Below, piece by piece: positions 1 to 9,018 of a stretch of DNA of 43,049 nt. Numbering within the stretch: the stretch's first letter is position 1; each line of letters starts with the position of its first letter. A program made the translations under genes and the position numbers. This DNA is from AA29 sp041481445 (GTDB taxonomy: Bacteria; Acidobacteriota; Vicinamibacteria; Fen-336): NCBI GenBank assembly GCA_041481445.1, contig JBGPBV010000045.1:1-43049 (forward strand), given 5' to 3'. The notes beneath the pieces are model-generated. The model had not been told where the DNA came from, made no database searches, and was given only the letters and a program-made list of their open reading frames with translations.

Positions 1-1583
1 CCCTGCCCTCCGATGCCGTAGGCCGGGCCCATCAGGTCGATCATCTGGCGCGGTGTTGTTTCAAACGTCAGCTTGCCGGGCGCGGCGACCGTCAGCCCGC
101 CGGGGGACGGGGAGTTGGTGTTGATCCCCACGCCGCCAGCGGCGCGGATCAGGAACTGACTGGGGCCGGTGGAGGTGAATGGCGCTGCGTTGAAATCGGA
201 CCACACGAAACTTCCCTCGTCGCCGTCAGGGTCGCCGCTCTCGAAGGGGTCCCGGACCCGGGCGCTCGTGCCGGCGGCGAAGGAGAAGTTCCCGCCGGCC
301 AGATTGTTCTGGCCCCCGCCCACCGTGGAGAGGGCTCCGCTGGCGCCGTTCTGGAACCCACCCACGATCGTCGACATGAACCCGGAGGCCACGTTGCTCC
401 GGCCACCGCTCACCGTCGACTGTATGCCGCTGGCATTGTTGCTCTGGCCGCCGCTCACGGTGGACTGCGCGCCGCCCGCCGAGTTGCTCTGGCCGCCCCC
501 CACCGTCGAACCGGCGGCGCCCGCGTTGTTGCCGGCACCGCCGCCAACGGTCGCATCCGGACCGCCGGCCGTGTTCTCGACGCCGCCCGAGATCGTCGCG
601 TCCTGGCCGGAGCCTGTGACCTGGTTGCCCGCGCCTCCGGAGACCGTTCCGAAGTTCGCGAACACCCTGTTGGGGCGAGAGAGACCGCCCTTCAACCCTC
701 CGCCGGCAACCACGGCCCCCTGCGGCGGACCTCCCAGGCCTCCGAGGAAGTTCCCCTCGTACCCAAGGACGACCGTGGGGGCCATGTCCGTACCCGTCGA
801 CGCTGACGGCTCGATCCGCAGCGCGGGAAGGCCGGCCACCCGCAACTCGAGCGCCTGGTTGTCGGTCGTGCCGATGAAGTTCTGGGCGGCGTTCGTGCCG
901 CTGTTGCCGGTGAGGCTCCAGTCTCCCCCCGTGGTGTCCGGCTGGCAGCCGACCGTCCCGTCCAGATTGACCACTCGGATCGAGCTGCCGACGGGGCACG
1001 TGCCGCTCACCCGCGACTGAACCACGCTTGGCTCGACGGAGAGGCTGACGCTCCCCGAGACGCCGCCGCCAATGAGTCCTGGTCCGGCCGTCACACCGGT
1101 GATGTCCCCGCCGCTGTCCGCATCTGCGGCGCATCCCCATGCCGAGCCGCCCCACTTGGGGACCTGTCCGTCTGCGCAGGCCAGACCCCCGACGGTGGCC
1201 GCGTTGGCTGAAAACAGCGCGTTCGGGGTCGGGGTCAGCTCCTGGCGAGGGGACAGGACGGTATACGTGTTGGTGCCGTGAGGACTGACCTCGACCTGGA
1301 GCCAGCGCTTGCTGCCGGCGAAGGCGGCCCCGAAGTCGAGGCTCACCGTGAACAGCCCCTTGCTGACCGTCACGTCGTCCCGGGTTACGGGCGACCCGAC
1401 GCCCGAGCCGCCGGTGGCGACGTCGAACAGCGTGAACCGGAGATCGTAGGTGCCGCTGGCCAGGCCGGCGCCGTCGGTCAGCCGCCCCTGGTAGGTGAAA
1501 GCGGTACCGAGCGCGGCCTGGCTGAAGACCAGCCGGCCACCGGCCAGCCCGAGGACCGCCGCCAGGACGAGTCGACGCACCAT
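1..1583 (-). CDS. Secreted surface protein with YadA-head-like 15-residue repeats (3' end outside window)
   Basis: The 5' portion (about 527 codons) runs off the left edge with no stop. The ATG at 1583 is preceded by GGAGGTG at good spacing and opens a hydrophobic signal peptide (MVRRLVLAAVLGLAGG). A domain of about 100 residues follows, beginning AFTYQGRLTDGAGLASGTYDLRF, which is typical of the N-terminus of many secreted proteins of Acidobacteriota and related phyla. Residues about 309-435 hold at least seven imperfect 15-residue repeats such as STVSGGQSNNASGIQ, matching the left-handed beta-roll repeat of trimeric adhesin heads. The chain ends in the window at ...DLMGPAYGIGGQG; related proteins often end in an endosialidase chaperone domain, which I cannot see here. 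The role is probably a cell-surface or appendage protein (inference). A longer-looking frame on the same strand is a shadow: only this frame has the signal peptide, the domain and the repeats. Confidence 0.82.
   Translation of the reverse strand, partial: MVRRLVLAAVLGLAGGRLVFSQAALGTAFTYQGRLTDGAGLASGTYDLRFTLFDVATGGSGVGSPVTRDDVTVSKGLFTVSLDFGAAFAGSKRWLQVEVSPHGTNTYTVLSPRQELTPTPNALFSANAATVGGLACADGQVPKWGGSAWGCAADADSGGDITGVTAGPGLIGGGVSGSVSLSVEPSVVQSRVSGTCPVGSSIRVVNLDGTVGCQPDTTGGDWSLTGNSGTNAAQNFIGTTDNQALELRVAGLPALRIEPSASTGTDMAPTVVLGYEGNFLGGLGGPPQGAVVAGGGLKGGLSRPNRVFANFGTVSGGAGNQVTGSGQDATISGGVENTAGGPDATVGGGAGNNAGAAGSTVGGGQSNSAGGAQSTVSGGQSNNASGIQSTVSGGRSNVASGFMSTIVGGFQNGASGALSTVGGGQNNLAGGNFSFAAGTSARVRDPFESGDPDGDEGSFVWSDFNAAPFTSTGPSQFLIRAAGGVGINTNSPSPGGLTVAAPGKLTFETTPRQMIDLMGPAYGIGGQ
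285..660 (-). repeat. Array of 45-bp coding repeats (15-residue beta-roll units)
   Basis: Minus-strand codons encode consecutive units of pattern S-T-[VI]-x-G-G-x-x-N-x-A-x-G-x-x, for example STVSGGQSNNASGIQ then STVSGGRSNVASGFM. The period is 45 nt. The units diverge at DNA level, so this is an old protein repeat rather than a recent tandem duplication or a CRISPR array. Confidence 0.75.
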
Positions 1584-1602
1584 CGCCGCACCTCCAGGGC
1601 AC

Positions 1603-1668
1603 TGAGACGCAGGAATGCCGAGAGTCGGGGCCAATCGGAGACGCGTAAACGGCGGCCGGAACGTCTCA
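1603..1668. promoter_or_regulatory. Repeated GAGACG boxes upstream of the surface-protein gene
   Basis: TGAGACG (1603-1609), GAGACG (1638-1643) and the inverted copy CGTCTCA (1662-1668) lie 20-85 bp before the surface-protein ATG. The outer copies form a 7-bp inverted repeat. They could be a regulator-binding cluster. I see no convincing -10/-35 pair. Low confidence. Confidence 0.25.
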
Positions 1669-1717
1669 CGGGCGGGCGATGGGGGCAATGCAGGCGGGAC
1701 GGGCTACGGACGCGCCG

Positions 1718-3022
1718 TCAGTTGAACCAGGACGCGACCGCGCTCTGCGCGCGCAGGATCGTGTCCTCGCGCTCGGCGCCGGTGGAGACGATCCCGATCT
1801 CGCAGGCGCAGAGCTCGGCCAGCCGGTCGACGTAGCGCCGGGCCGCCGCCGGCAGCGACCCGTAATCGCGGACGCCGGCGGTCGAGGTCTGCCAACCGGG
1901 CAGCGTCTCGTACACGGGCTCGCTGCCCTCGAGGGCGGAGAGGTCGGCCGGGAACTCGGTGAGCGTCTCCCCGCCCGCGCGATAGGCCGTGCAGATCTTG
2001 ATCTCGGGTTGCGCGTCGAGCACGTCGAGCTTGGTGAGCGCGAGCGTGTCGAAGCCGTTCACGCGGACCGAGTAGCGCACCACCACGGCGTCGAACCACC
2101 CGCAGCGCCGCGGGCGCCCGGTGGAGGCACCGTACTCGTGCCCCTTCTCGCGGATCTGCTGCTCGAGCTCGCCCCCGATCTCGGACGGCAGCGGGCCCGC
2201 TCCCACGCGCGTGGTGTAGGCCTTGGCGATCCCCATCATCCCGTCGATGCGCGTGGGGGGAATGCCGAGGCCGGTGGCGGCGCCGCCCGCGGTCGCGGTC
2301 GACGACGTCACGAACGGATAGGTCCCGTGGTCGACGTCGAGGAGCGTGGCCTGCGCCCCCTCGAAGAGGATCGAGTAGCCGCTCGCCATCTGGCGATGGA
2401 GCACGGCCGTGGTGTCGGTGATGCGGCGGCCGAGCCGCTGGCCGAATCCGGCCAGGTCGCCGAGGAGGGCGTCCCAGTCCACCTCCGGCGCGCGGCCACG
2501 GATCCGGCAGACCTCCTCGTAGGCCCGTCGAGCCTCTTCGAGCTTGCCCGGCAGCGCCGCCGGCCGCCGGAGGTCGGCCATGCGCAGGCCGCGGCGTCCG
2601 GCCTTGTCCTCGTAGGCGGGGCCGATGCCGCGCAAGGTGGTGCCGATCTTGCGCGCCCCGCGCGCCTCCTCCGCCATCGCCTCCAGCGCGCGGTGATGCG
2701 GCAGGATCAGGTGGGCGCGGTCGGAGATCACGAGGTTCTCGTCGATGACGACCCCGCGCGCGGCCAGCTCGCCCATCTCCTTCTCGAGGGCCCAGGGGTC
2801 GATGACCATCCCGTTCCCCATCACGCACAGGATCCCCGGATGCAGGATGCCCGCGGGGATGAGATGGAGGACGAAATGCTCCTTGCCCACCTGGATCGTG
2901 TGGCCGGCGTTGTGGCCGCCGTTGAAGCGGGCCACGACCTGGACCTTCTCGGTGAGGAGGTCCACGATCTTTCCCTTGCCTTCGTCGCCCCACTGGGCGC
3001 CGATCACGACGATGTTGGGCAT
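1718..3022 (-). CDS. purA: Adenylosuccinate synthetase
   Basis: Cytoplasmic enzyme joining IMP and aspartate with GTP hydrolysis to give adenylosuccinate, the first committed step to AMP. At 434 residues it has the usual family length. The N-terminal GAQWGDEGKGK (residues 8-18) carries catalytic Asp13; NGGHNAGHT holds catalytic His41. The IMP-binding stretch STGRPRRCGWFDA and the C-terminal GTP-binding residues are present. The gene is monocistronic and diverges from hutH. A TAGAAT -10-like hexamer ends 11 nt before the ATG, with TTGGCG 18 bp upstream of it, so the transcript may have almost no leader. Nothing is truncated. Identification is secure. Confidence 0.97.
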   Translation of the reverse strand: MPNIVVIGAQWGDEGKGKIVDLLTEKVQVVARFNGGHNAGHTIQVGKEHFVLHLIPAGILHPGILCVMGNGMVIDPWALEKEMGELAARGVVIDENLVISDRAHLILPHHRALEAMAEEARGARKIGTTLRGIGPAYEDKAGRRGLRMADLRRPAALPGKLEEARRAYEEVCRIRGRAPEVDWDALLGDLAGFGQRLGRRITDTTAVLHRQMASGYSILFEGAQATLLDVDHGTYPFVTSSTATAGGAATGLGIPPTRIDGMMGIAKAYTTRVGAGPLPSEIGGELEQQIREKGHEYGASTGRPRRCGWFDAVVVRYSVRVNGFDTLALTKLDVLDAQPEIKICTAYRAGGETLTEFPADLSALEGSEPVYETLPGWQTSTAGVRDYGSLPAAARRYVDRLAELCACEIGIVSTGAEREDTILRAQSAVASWFN

Positions 3023-3033
3023 GAGGACCGACC

Positions 3034-3063
3034 ATTCTAGCCGCCGCCGTCCGGTTCCGCCAA
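3034..3063 (-). promoter_or_regulatory. Predicted purA promoter
   Basis: Reading the minus strand, TTGGCG (3063-3058), an 18-nt spacer and TAGAAT (3039-3034) resemble a sigma70 promoter. Transcription would start about 5 nt before the purA ATG, leaving little or no leader. It overlaps the divergent hutH promoter region. Confidence 0.45.
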
Positions 3064-3065
3064 GG

Positions 3066-3074
3066 TGCTATAGT
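3066..3074 (+). promoter_or_regulatory. Predicted extended -10 promoter of hutH
   Basis: TGCTATAGT fits the extended -10 pattern TGnTATAAT. The expected start near 3081 gives a leader of about 14 nt to the hutH ATG at 3095. No -35 is evident, as is usual for extended -10 promoters. Confidence 0.4.
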
Positions 3075-3094
3075 GCCGGACCGCGGCCTACCGG

Positions 3095-4642
3095 ATGACT
3101 CCTGCACACCCTTCCCAGCCGCTCCTGATCGACGGCGCGAGCCTCACCCTCGAGGACCTGGAGTCGGTGGCCCTGACGCGCCGGCCGGTGGCGGTCTCCC
3201 CCGCCGCGCGCGAGGCGGTCGCGCGGGCCCGGCGGGTGGTCGACGACGCGGTCGCCCGGCAGGCCGTCGTCTACGGCGTGACCACCGGCTTCGGCAACTT
3301 CGCGGACGTGGTGATCCCGCCCGCGCGCCTGCGCGAGCTGCAGCTCAACCTCGTGCGCTCGCACGCGGCCGGGGTGGGCGACCCCCTGGGGGAGGCGCCC
3401 ACGCGCGCGCTCATGCTGCTGCGCGCGAACGTGCTGGCCAAGGGCTACAGCGGCGTCCGGCTGGAGACGCTGGACCTCCTGGTCGGGATGCTCAACGCGG
3501 GCGTGCACCCGGTCATCCCGTCGCAGGGCAGCGTCGGCGCGAGCGGCGACCTCGCCCCCCTCGCCCACCTCGCGCTGGCCCTGGTCGGCGAGGGCACGTG
3601 CACGTATGAAGGGCGGGCGCGGACGAGCGCGGAGGCCCTGGCGGCGGCGGGCGTCCGGCCGGTGGTGCTCGAGGCCAAGGAAGGGCTGGCCCTCATCAAC
3701 GGGACGCAGCTCATGACCGCGGTCACGGGCCTGGCCCTCGTGGAGGCCTGGCGGCTCGTGCGCACGGCCGACGTCACCGGAGCGCTGGCCCTGGACGCGC
3801 TCAAGGGCACCGACGTCGCGTTCGACCCGCGGATCCACGCCGCCCGCCCGCATCCGGGCCAGGCCGCCTCCGCCCGCAACCTCCGCAAGCTGCTCGCGGG
3901 CAGCCCCATCCGCGAGTCGCACCGCGACTGCGGAAAGGTCCAGGACGCCTACACCCTGCGCTGCATGCCCCAGGTGCACGGGGCGGTGCGCGACGCCCTC
4001 GAGTTCGCCGCGCGCACGGTGTCGATCGAGCTCAACGCCGCCACCGACAACCCGATGGTGTTCGCGGACACGGGCGAGCTCGTCTCGGGCGGGAACTTCC
4101 ACGGCGAGCCGGTGGCGCTGGCCGCCGACGTCCTGGCCATCGCGATGGCGGAGCTGGGCAGCATCAGCGAGCGCCGCATCGAGCGCCTCGTGAACCCGGC
4201 CCTCTCGGGTCTCCCCGCCTTTCTCACCCCCGACGGCGGGCTCCAGTCGGGCCTGATGATCGCGCACGTCACCGCCGCCGCCCTGGCCTCGGAGAACAAG
4301 GTCCTGGCCCATCCGGCCAGCGTCGACTCCATCCCGACCTCGGCGGGCAAGGAGGACCACGTGTCGATGGGCGTGACGGCCGCCCTCAAGGCCGCGCGTG
4401 CCGTGGCCAACACCCGCCGCATCCTGGCCGTGGAGGCCATCGCCGCCTGCCAGGCCCTCGAGTTCCTCAAGCCGCTGGAGACCTCCCCCGCCCTGCGCGC
4501 GGCCTATGCGCGGGTCCGCGCGACCGTCCCTCCCTACGACCGGGACCGCGTCCTCTCCCCGGAGATCGAGGCCGTGGCCGCCGTCGTGAGCACGGGCATA
4601 CTGGCCCACGAGGCGGGGGCGGTCTGCGGTACCCTGGAGTAG
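3095..4642 (+). CDS. hutH: Histidine ammonia-lyase
   Basis: Converts L-histidine to trans-urocanate and ammonia, the first step of histidine breakdown, in the cytoplasm. The 515 residues match the family. The self-forming MIO cofactor triad A149-S150-G151 lies in GSVGASGDLAPLAHL, and catalytic Tyr60 in VVYGVTTGFGNF. The SRDCGKVQDAYTLRC-type helix and ATDNP motif are also present. The ATG at 3095 has no strong Shine-Dalgarno but sits just after an extended -10. It heads a plus-strand run that also includes hutU, but the two hut genes are separated by two or three unrelated genes, and hutI and hutF/hutG are not in the window. An aromatic amino-acid ammonia-lyase is the only alternative; co-location with urocanase favours HutH. 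Confidence 0.96.
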   Translation: MTPAHPSQPLLIDGASLTLEDLESVALTRRPVAVSPAAREAVARARRVVDDAVARQAVVYGVTTGFGNFADVVIPPARLRELQLNLVRSHAAGVGDPLGEAPTRALMLLRANVLAKGYSGVRLETLDLLVGMLNAGVHPVIPSQGSVGASGDLAPLAHLALALVGEGTCTYEGRARTSAEALAAAGVRPVVLEAKEGLALINGTQLMTAVTGLALVEAWRLVRTADVTGALALDALKGTDVAFDPRIHAARPHPGQAASARNLRKLLAGSPIRESHRDCGKVQDAYTLRCMPQVHGAVRDALEFAARTVSIELNAATDNPMVFADTGELVSGGNFHGEPVALAADVLAIAMAELGSISERRIERLVNPALSGLPAFLTPDGGLQSGLMIAHVTAAALASENKVLAHPASVDSIPTSAGKEDHVSMGVTAALKAARAVANTRRILAVEAIAACQALEFLKPLETSPALRAAYARVRATVPPYDRDRVLSPEIEAVAAVVSTGILAHEAGAVCGTLE

Positions 4643-4657
4643 AGGAGGATCAGTCCC

Positions 4658-4954
4658 ATGAGCCCAGTCCCGATGCGTCGCTCCTGGATGCGGGGCACCG
4701 CCCTCCTCGTCTTGGCCGCCTTCGTCGCCTTTCTGTCCGGGTTCACCCTCGGCGTCCACGCCTGGCGGTGGTACGTCGGCTTCGCCGCCGTGACCCTCCT
4801 CGCCATCGGTTGGGGCGAGCGGATCTGGACGCGCCGGTCCGCGCCGCCGCCCGCCCGCGTCCGCGGCAAGCTGAAGGTGATCCAGGGGGGCAAGGCCGCG
4901 CCGTACGATCTGGCCAAGGACCACTCGACGGATTCGCAGCGTTACCTGATGTAG
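4658..4954 (+). CDS. Small two-helix membrane protein, unknown function
   Basis: A 98-residue protein with two predicted membrane helices (about residues 13-32 and 34-50), then a basic loop (IWTRRSAPPPARVRGKLK) and a polar tail. A good Shine-Dalgarno, AGGAGG at 4643-4648, lies 9 nt before the ATG, so it is very likely translated. It follows hutH by 15 nt and precedes the sialidase-like gene by 15 nt, so it is probably cotranscribed. I do not recognise a family. Function cannot be inferred from sequence. Confidence 0.7.
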   Translation: MSPVPMRRSWMRGTALLVLAAFVAFLSGFTLGVHAWRWYVGFAAVTLLAIGWGERIWTRRSAPPPARVRGKLKVIQGGKAAPYDLAKDHSTDSQRYLM

Positions 4955-4969
4955 ACGGGCGCGGTCGAC

Positions 4970-6046
4970 TTGTTCTGGAACAAGCTCGGCGCGGTCGTCG
5001 GTCTGGCCGTTGCCGCGGCAGCCGAGATGGGGTCCGCGACGCCGCCCGAGGGCATCGTGCTCTCCGAGCTCGTGTACGACCGTGCGCCCTTCCCGGCCGC
5101 GCACGCCTCGACGATCGTGGAAACGCGGACCGGGCTCGTGGCCGCCTGGTTCGGGGGCACCGGCGAAGGCCGCTCCGACGTCGGCATCTGGGTCGCGCGC
5201 AAGCGCGATGCGACCTGGTCGGCACCGGAAGAGGTGGCCCGCGGCGCCGGCCCCGACGGCCGTCCCCAGCCCTGCTGGAATCCCGTCCTCTTCCTGCCCT
5301 CGACCGGGCCGCTCCTCCTGTTCTACAAGGTGGGCCCGAGTCCCCGCGAGTGGTGGGCTGAAGTGCGCGCGTCCACGGACGAGGGGCGAACGTGGTCGCA
5401 AGCGGTCGCGCTCCCCTCCGGCATCCTCGGTCCCATCCGCGCCAAGCCGGTCGAGCTCCCGTCGCGCGAGATGCTGGCCGGGTCGAGCACCGAGCACGCG
5501 GGCTGGGTCGTCCATCTCGAGCGCTTCGTCCCTCCCCGGCCCGGAGAGGCCTGGCGCCTCGAGGATCTGGCCACCCCGCGGGCCTGGCGCAGCATCGGTC
5601 CCCTCAACGATCCCGCCGAGTTCGGCGCGATCCAGCCGACGATCCTCGTCCATTCGGCGACGCGCCTCCAGATCCTGTGCCGCAGCCGTCAAGGGGTCGT
5701 CACCGAGGCCTGGTCGGACGACCAGGGACGGAGCTGGGCCCGTATGGCGGCGACCGCGCTTCCGAACCCCAGCGCCGGCATCGACGCGCTCCGGCTGGCG
5801 GACGGGAGGTTCCTCCTCGTGTACAACCCGACGGCGGTGGGACGCGCGAGGCTCGACGTCGCGCTCTCCGCGGACGGGAAGGACTGGCGCAAGGCCCTCG
5901 TCCTCGAGGACGCGCCGGGCGAGCACTCCTATCCGGCCGCCATCCAGACCAGGGACGGCCTCGTCCATGTCACCTACACGTGGAGACGCGAGCGCATCAA
6001 GCACGTGGTGATCGATCCGTCGCGCTTGAGTGGAGCCGCGCGTTGA
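4970..6046 (+). CDS. Secreted sialidase-like (BNR/Asp-box) glycoside hydrolase
   Basis: A 358-residue exported protein. The TTG at 4970 is chosen because it opens a short signal peptide (MFWNKLGAVVGLAVAAAAE) and no ATG lies upstream in frame. The mature part has the six-bladed beta-propeller signature of the BNR/sialidase superfamily: Asp boxes STDEGRTW (residues 135-142) and WSDDQGRSW further on, plus a weaker SADGKDW. FPAAHASTIVETRTGLVAAWFGG and PCWNPVLF are typical of the large group annotated as exo-alpha-sialidase or BNR-repeat protein, much of which probably acts on other sugars. It is therefore likely periplasmic or secreted carbohydrate processing, substrate unknown. Its place between hutH and hutU looks like an insertion into a hut cluster. 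Confidence 0.83.
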   Translation: MFWNKLGAVVGLAVAAAAEMGSATPPEGIVLSELVYDRAPFPAAHASTIVETRTGLVAAWFGGTGEGRSDVGIWVARKRDATWSAPEEVARGAGPDGRPQPCWNPVLFLPSTGPLLLFYKVGPSPREWWAEVRASTDEGRTWSQAVALPSGILGPIRAKPVELPSREMLAGSSTEHAGWVVHLERFVPPRPGEAWRLEDLATPRAWRSIGPLNDPAEFGAIQPTILVHSATRLQILCRSRQGVVTEAWSDDQGRSWARMAATALPNPSAGIDALRLADGRFLLVYNPTAVGRARLDVALSADGKDWRKALVLEDAPGEHSYPAAIQTRDGLVHVTYTWRRERIKHVVIDPSRLSGAAR

Positions 6047-6228
6047 TGGGACGGTCCCTCTCGCTGGCCGTCCTGCTCGCCGGGTACCTGTGGCCGGGCA
6101 TCGGCCAGGACGACGACACGATCTGGCGGGGCCGGGCCAGCCGCTCGAGACGCCGGAGTGGTCGTTCCCGGCGGATGCCCTGCGGCGCTTCCCGGACCCG
6201 GCACGATAGGGCGGCGCTTCTGGGATAG
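6046..6228 (+). CDS. Doubtful short ORF or frameshifted remnant between sialidase and urocanase
   Basis: An ATG at 6046 overlaps the sialidase stop (TGATG) and opens MGRSLSLAVLLAGYLWPGIGQ, which resembles a signal peptide. The rest becomes Arg/Ser-rich and looks like a shadow reading. In another frame the same DNA encodes PEWSFPADALRRFPDPAR followed by a stop near 6210, which looks more protein-like. This suggests either a frameshifted small secreted protein or chance. Not reliable as a functional gene. Confidence 0.2.
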   Translation: MGRSLSLAVLLAGYLWPGIGQDDDTIWRGRASRSRRRSGRSRRMPCGASRTRHDRAALLG

Positions 6229-6238
6229 AGTCTCCCCC

Positions 6239-7893
<1,655 letters not shown>

Positions 7894-7897
<4 letters not shown>

Positions 7898-9009
7898 GGG
7901 CGGCCTTCGAGCGCGCGCCCCTGGTCTCCCAGCTCGTGCGGAGCTGCGAGGGCCCGCCGCTCCTCGTCACCGGGCCCCCCGGCGCCGGAAAGACCACCCT
8001 CCTCCACGCCGCCGCCGACCTTCTGGCCGCCGAGGGCTGGCGGCCGGTGTACCTCGACCTGTTGGCCGCCGCCACCTCGCCCGAGCGATTCGTGGAGTCG
8101 GCGCTGGGCGCGCTGCCGGACGGGCTCGAGGGCCGCGCGGCCGTGCGGGCGCGCGAGGCCGGCCAGCTCGCCCGCTCGGGCCGCCACGAAGGCGCGCGCG
8201 CGGTCCAGGCCCTGCTCGCGACCTGGGCGGCCCTGGAATCGGCGGGAGGACGGCCGGTCGTCCTCCTTCTCGACGAGGCCACCGAGATCCGCTCGCTCGC
8301 CTACTTCCCGGGGCTGCGTGAGGTGGACGGACCCTTCGGCGCGGCCCTGTCCGCCCGGCCGCGCGGGACGGTCCTGGCCACGTCGTTCCCGGGAGTCGCG
8401 CATGGGCTCTGGCCGACGATGGCCGCGCTGCCCCTGCCCGCCCTCTCCGCCGGCGAGCTCCAGGCCGAGGCACGCCGCCGCGGACTGCGCGCGGACGGCT
8501 CCGCGCTCGCCGCCGTCTCCTTCGGATGGCCGCGCTACGCGCGCGCCCTGTTGGATCGCCTCGAAGGCGGGATGCCGGTCGCCGTGGCCTGGGCGGAGGA
8601 GATGGCGCTGGGCGGGCGGCTCGAGCAGGCCTGCCGCCACACCTACGAGGTCCTCCTCCTGCGCAGCCGAGGGTACGGGATGTCGAAAGCGGTGCTGGCG
8701 GCGGTCGCGGCCGAGGAGGGGCTCAACCTCACCGCCCTCGTGGCCCGGCTGGGCCGCACCCCGGGGGCCATCCGCGACTACCTCGGCTGGCTGCTGGCCG
8801 TGGACGCCCTGCGCGTCACCCGCAAGCGCTATCACTACGTCGACGGCCTGCTGCGCCTCTGGGTCCGCCTGCACGGGCGCGGGGTCAGGGCCAGCGACGA
8901 GGAGATCCTGGCCTGTGCCCGGCAGGTCCTGGACGCGGCCCCGCCGCTGCCGGCCGAGCCCAGCCTGGCCTCGCCCCCCCGCCATCAAGGATTGATGGAG
9001 ATCGACTAG
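7894..9009 (+). CDS. AAA/STAND-type ATPase with C-terminal winged helix
   Basis: A 371-residue protein starting at an ATG that overlaps the hutU stop. The Walker A motif GPPGAGKTT is at about residues 27-35, Walker B VVLLLDEATE at about 122-131, and a sensor-like strand GTVLATSFP follows. The C-terminal third (MSKAVLAAVAAEEGLNLTALVARLGRTP...) reads as a winged helix, then YHYVDGLLRLWVRLH, similar to the end of archaeal-type ATPase_2/AAA_14 proteins with DUF234-like tails. Such proteins are usually poorly characterised NTP switches, some linked to toxin or transposition systems. Here it lies between urocanase and an acyl-CoA ligase, with no obvious partner. A regulatory role is possible but unsupported. 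Confidence 0.8.
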
Positions 9010-9018
9010 GATCCGCGC

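Noticed and set aside
285..660. CRISPR-like periodicity
   Set aside because: The 45-bp period is a coding repeat with no conserved direct repeat and unique-spacer structure; no cas genes.
226..1602. Minus-strand frame of 458 residues overlapping the surface-protein gene
   Set aside because: Arg/Gly-rich with no recognisable domain. The neighbouring frame gives a signal peptide, a known N-terminal domain and regular repeats and stays open to the edge.
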